DNA of 64,000 bases, from contig NZ_LUAW01000020.1 in NCBI RefSeq assembly GCF_001605895.1, positions 124,826-188,825 on the forward strand, written 5' to 3'. How positions within the stretch are numbered: position 1 is the stretch's first letter; each line of letters starts with the position of its first letter. Below the pieces are notes generated by a model. That model had not been told where the DNA came from and did not search any database. It saw only the letters and a list, made by a program, of their open reading frames with translations. This document shows positions 62,256-64,000 of the stretch, piece after piece. Both the position numbers and the translations under genes were made by a program. This DNA is from Acinetobacter pragensis (lineage in GTDB: Bacteria > Pseudomonadota > Gammaproteobacteria > Pseudomonadales > Moraxellaceae).

Positions 62256-63379
62256 TTTTGTGCTCCAGTGGTTTTTGCTTTGTCTTTATTGGTTTTTTTA
62301 CGCTTAGAGGTTTGCTTGACAGGTTCTTTGTGCAGCAATGGCTGCGCCCAGTCGCCTTGACGCTTCATCTTCAGCTTTGTGGTTTTGCCCTCAGCGCGTG
62401 AAAGCATGAGCGTGCGGCCGTAAACCGCCCATTTGGCAGTGGCATTGCTTAAAGCATTGGTTTCTAAATTTAAGTACCAGCCGGGTGTCCAGACTTTGCC
62501 GTCAATCGTCCAGCCGCTAACTGTTGCATCCAACGAATAGGCTTGCAGATCATTGTCTTTTTTGATTTTTTCTAATGCTGCATCTGCTTCAGCTTTGGTC
62601 TCAACATCGCCTAAAGAGATGATTTTGAGGCGGTTAAAGCCATATTGAGTGTTGCTGGTGGCCGTAGACAAAACATGGCTGCCTTTCGTGTCTTGGCCTA
62701 AAATTTTGATTTCATTAAAAACACTGCTGACATCATTCACATAAGACAGGTCAAGCACGTTGTTGCTGTTATCTAAAGGCTTGAGCAAACGTAGTGCAGT
62801 TTGAACCACATATGGAGCTGCAAAAGGATCACCCACGACCAGCGTGCCGTCTGGTTCAAGCCACACATGCTGGCCCGTAACTGCTGCGGCTTTCGCAATG
62901 GCATCCCATAGCGCTTCACCGGGTTCAACAGAGACTTTATTTTTTAACCATGCATTATTTTGAATACGTACATTATGAATTTTTGCGCCTAAGTCACCTG
63001 CTAAAACATACTGTGACAGCAGCGCTTCTAAAGTGAGCTGGCGCCCGCTAAATATAGGCACAGAGCAATCAATCAGCTGTCCAGCCAAGTCGCGTCCGCT
63101 GATCTCAAGCCCGTAACCGTCACGGCTAACCGCTTCAGCAACCTTGTCGGCAATCGAAGTCAGCACAAGCTCTTTGTTGTAAAAAACTTTGATGTCTTTG
63201 GCGCCAGCAATATCATTCGGCAAAGGGTCGCCATCCACCTGAAACAGCTTAAAGCTCCAGTTTTCAGCTGGGGTATCAATCTGACTGTCAATTGAAATCG
63301 CATCCCAGCCGCGGATTTGATAGCCGCCAATCTGTAAGATAATTTCATTGCCCTGATTGTCTTTTAGATTATCTTGCAT
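62252..63379 (-). CDS. Mu gp44-like baseplate hub protein
   Basis: 375 residues similar to Mu gp44 (gpP), the gpD/gp27-like hub that sits on top of the spike (ILQIGGYQIRGWDAISIDSQID, YGLEISGRDLAGQLID, VNDVSSVFNEIKILGQD). The last 25 residues are Lys-rich (KQTSKRKKTNKDKAKTT). It overlaps the DNA circulation gene by 11 bases and gp45 by 4. Confidence 0.92.
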   Translation of the reverse strand: MQDNLKDNQGNEIILQIGGYQIRGWDAISIDSQIDTPAENWSFKLFQVDGDPLPNDIAGAKDIKVFYNKELVLTSIADKVAEAVSRDGYGLEISGRDLAGQLIDCSVPIFSGRQLTLEALLSQYVLAGDLGAKIHNVRIQNNAWLKNKVSVEPGEALWDAIAKAAAVTGQHVWLEPDGTLVVGDPFAAPYVVQTALRLLKPLDNSNNVLDLSYVNDVSSVFNEIKILGQDTKGSHVLSTATSNTQYGFNRLKIISLGDVETKAEADAALEKIKKDNDLQAYSLDATVSGWTIDGKVWTPGWYLNLETNALSNATAKWAVYGRTLMLSRAEGKTTKLKMKRQGDWAQPLLHKEPVKQTSKRKKTNKDKAKTTGAQK

Positions 63380-64000
63380 AGACGGTCAGCTCCATGCCAG
63401 GGCGCAGTACCGCCGGATTGACCAAATCAGGATTTAAGCGGAGGATTTCGCTTGCACGGCTCATATCTTCATACAGCTGATGCGCCAGCCAATGCAGGGT
63501 GCAAGGCACAGTAATCACTGTTTTAGTCACTGGCGGGCGGATTTCAATCAGTTCTTGAATCTGTAAATGCAGCTGATCAGCCGTTTCTTTATAGACTTGA
63601 ATTTGACTGACAGCTGTTTCATTCAGCTCAGTCGCTATCTGCTCACGCTCAGTATTAATCGCCGCTTGAATCTGCTGGCGGTTGTTCTGGCGGATCACAG
63701 CCAAGTCAATAGGCGTCAGGCTGCTTTCTTTATTCTCAGCCAGCTCAGTACGGACGTTTTCAATGACTTTTTGAGTGATGGCAACCGTTGACGCAACTTG
63801 TGTGGCACGCCACAGCTGCTGCAGTTGCGGTGAAGATTTGTCATTTTGAAATAGCTTTTCAAAACGCTGCACCCGGTAAACCAAATCACGCCATTTTGAC
63901 AATGCAGAAATATTGGCATCGAAAGTCACCAGCCCGCTAACGTCATCAACTAAGCCAACAATAAAGTCTGCCGGGGCAAGTACATTTTCAATTGCAGTTT
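63369..64000 (-). CDS. DNA circulation family protein (Mu gp43-like), 5' end outside window
   Basis: The frame stays open to the right edge, so only the C-terminal ~210 residues are visible. It begins, in this window, with NVLAPADFIVGLVDDVSGL, followed by helical segments and a C-terminal LysM-like ending (LRLNPDLVNPAVLRPGMELTVYAR). This is the DNA_circ_N/gp43 type that lies upstream of gp44 in Mu-like phages and is part of the tail. The start codon lies beyond 64000. Confidence 0.82.
   Translation of the reverse strand, partial: TAIENVLAPADFIVGLVDDVSGLVTFDANISALSKWRDLVYRVQRFEKLFQNDKSSPQLQQLWRATQVASTVAITQKVIENVRTELAENKESSLTPIDLAVIRQNNRQQIQAAINTEREQIATELNETAVSQIQVYKETADQLHLQIQELIEIRPPVTKTVITVPCTLHWLAHQLYEDMSRASEILRLNPDLVNPAVLRPGMELTVYAR

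Noticed and set aside
56520..64000. Type VI secretion or extracellular contractile injection system
   Set aside because: Gene order follows Mu 43-48 with phage fibres; there is no VgrG-effector fusion, ClpV, TssM or contractile-injection ATPase in the visible part.

Overview
The window is chromosomal DNA of a gammaproteobacterium, almost certainly an Acinetobacter. The evidence is the adjacent dat-ddc pair for 1,3-diaminopropane synthesis, the pair of small MCR_0457-like secreted proteins, the AAHS-family aromatic-acid permease beside a Rieske oxygenase, the surE-nlpD pair lacking pcm and rpoS, and protein sequences that read as Acinetobacter orthologues (MnmA, EF-P, L31, HflD). The species cannot be fixed from the sequence alone. 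Genes are densely packed, and most transcription units end in clear A/T-flanked hairpins.

Layout. 1-1035: 3' part of proB. 1105-4915: a YbjG-type PAP2 phosphatase, a FecA-like TonB receptor behind a Fur-box-like site, and a SIMPL-domain protein. 5401-8309: dat-ddc. 8469-10936: AAHS permease convergent with a Rieske ring-hydroxylating oxygenase. 11075-15401: four-gene operon of two predicted outer-membrane channel-like proteins and two DUF1254/DUF1214 proteins. 15962-20929: pstS-pstC-pstA-pstB behind a tandem Pho-box array. 21359-24070: sohB, a YjdF-like membrane protein and two small orphan ORFs. 24126-27942: nudix-mnmA-hflD and purB, the conserved RNA/nucleotide cluster. 28266-31743: secreted hypothetical, gamma carbonic anhydrase, PBP5/6 carboxypeptidase and two MCR_0457-like proteins. 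31853-36427: surE, nlpD, a LysR regulator, argD-like aminotransferase and grxD. 36494-43456: a Lon-family (AsrA/LonB-like) protease with a polylysine tail, an AmpG permease carrying an adhesin-like insert, gloA, a bile-acid-symporter-family protein and rpmE. 43623-49430: epmB, a PilZ-like protein and a FimX-like degenerate EAL protein in one operon, divergent from efp. 49607-52021: cstA-ybdD. 52282-56191: MoxR-DUF58-TgpA. 56239-56315: tRNA-Val(GAC).

From about 56.4 kb to the right edge the DNA is prophage. A minus-strand run of overlapping genes follows exactly the order of phage Mu genes 43-44-45-46-47-48 (DNA circulation protein, hub, spike/gpV, gp46, baseplate J, gp48), then three tail-fibre or adhesin genes. 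The segment between the tRNA terminator and the last tail gene holds direct repeats at 22-24 bp spacing, which could be transposase-binding sites at a Mu-like phage end.

Themes: phosphate uptake under PhoB, polyamine (diaminopropane) synthesis, cell-envelope recycling (AmpG, PBP5/6, NlpD, PAP2), EF-P modification next to c-di-GMP-type effectors, a cryptic outer-membrane/oxygenase locus, and a contractile-tailed Mu-like prophage. The most unusual items are the AmpG permease with a roughly 200-residue periplasmic Ig-like insert, the epmB-PilZ-FimX operon, the uncharacterised DUF1254 operon, and the repeat-tailed gp48-like baseplate protein at the phage edge.
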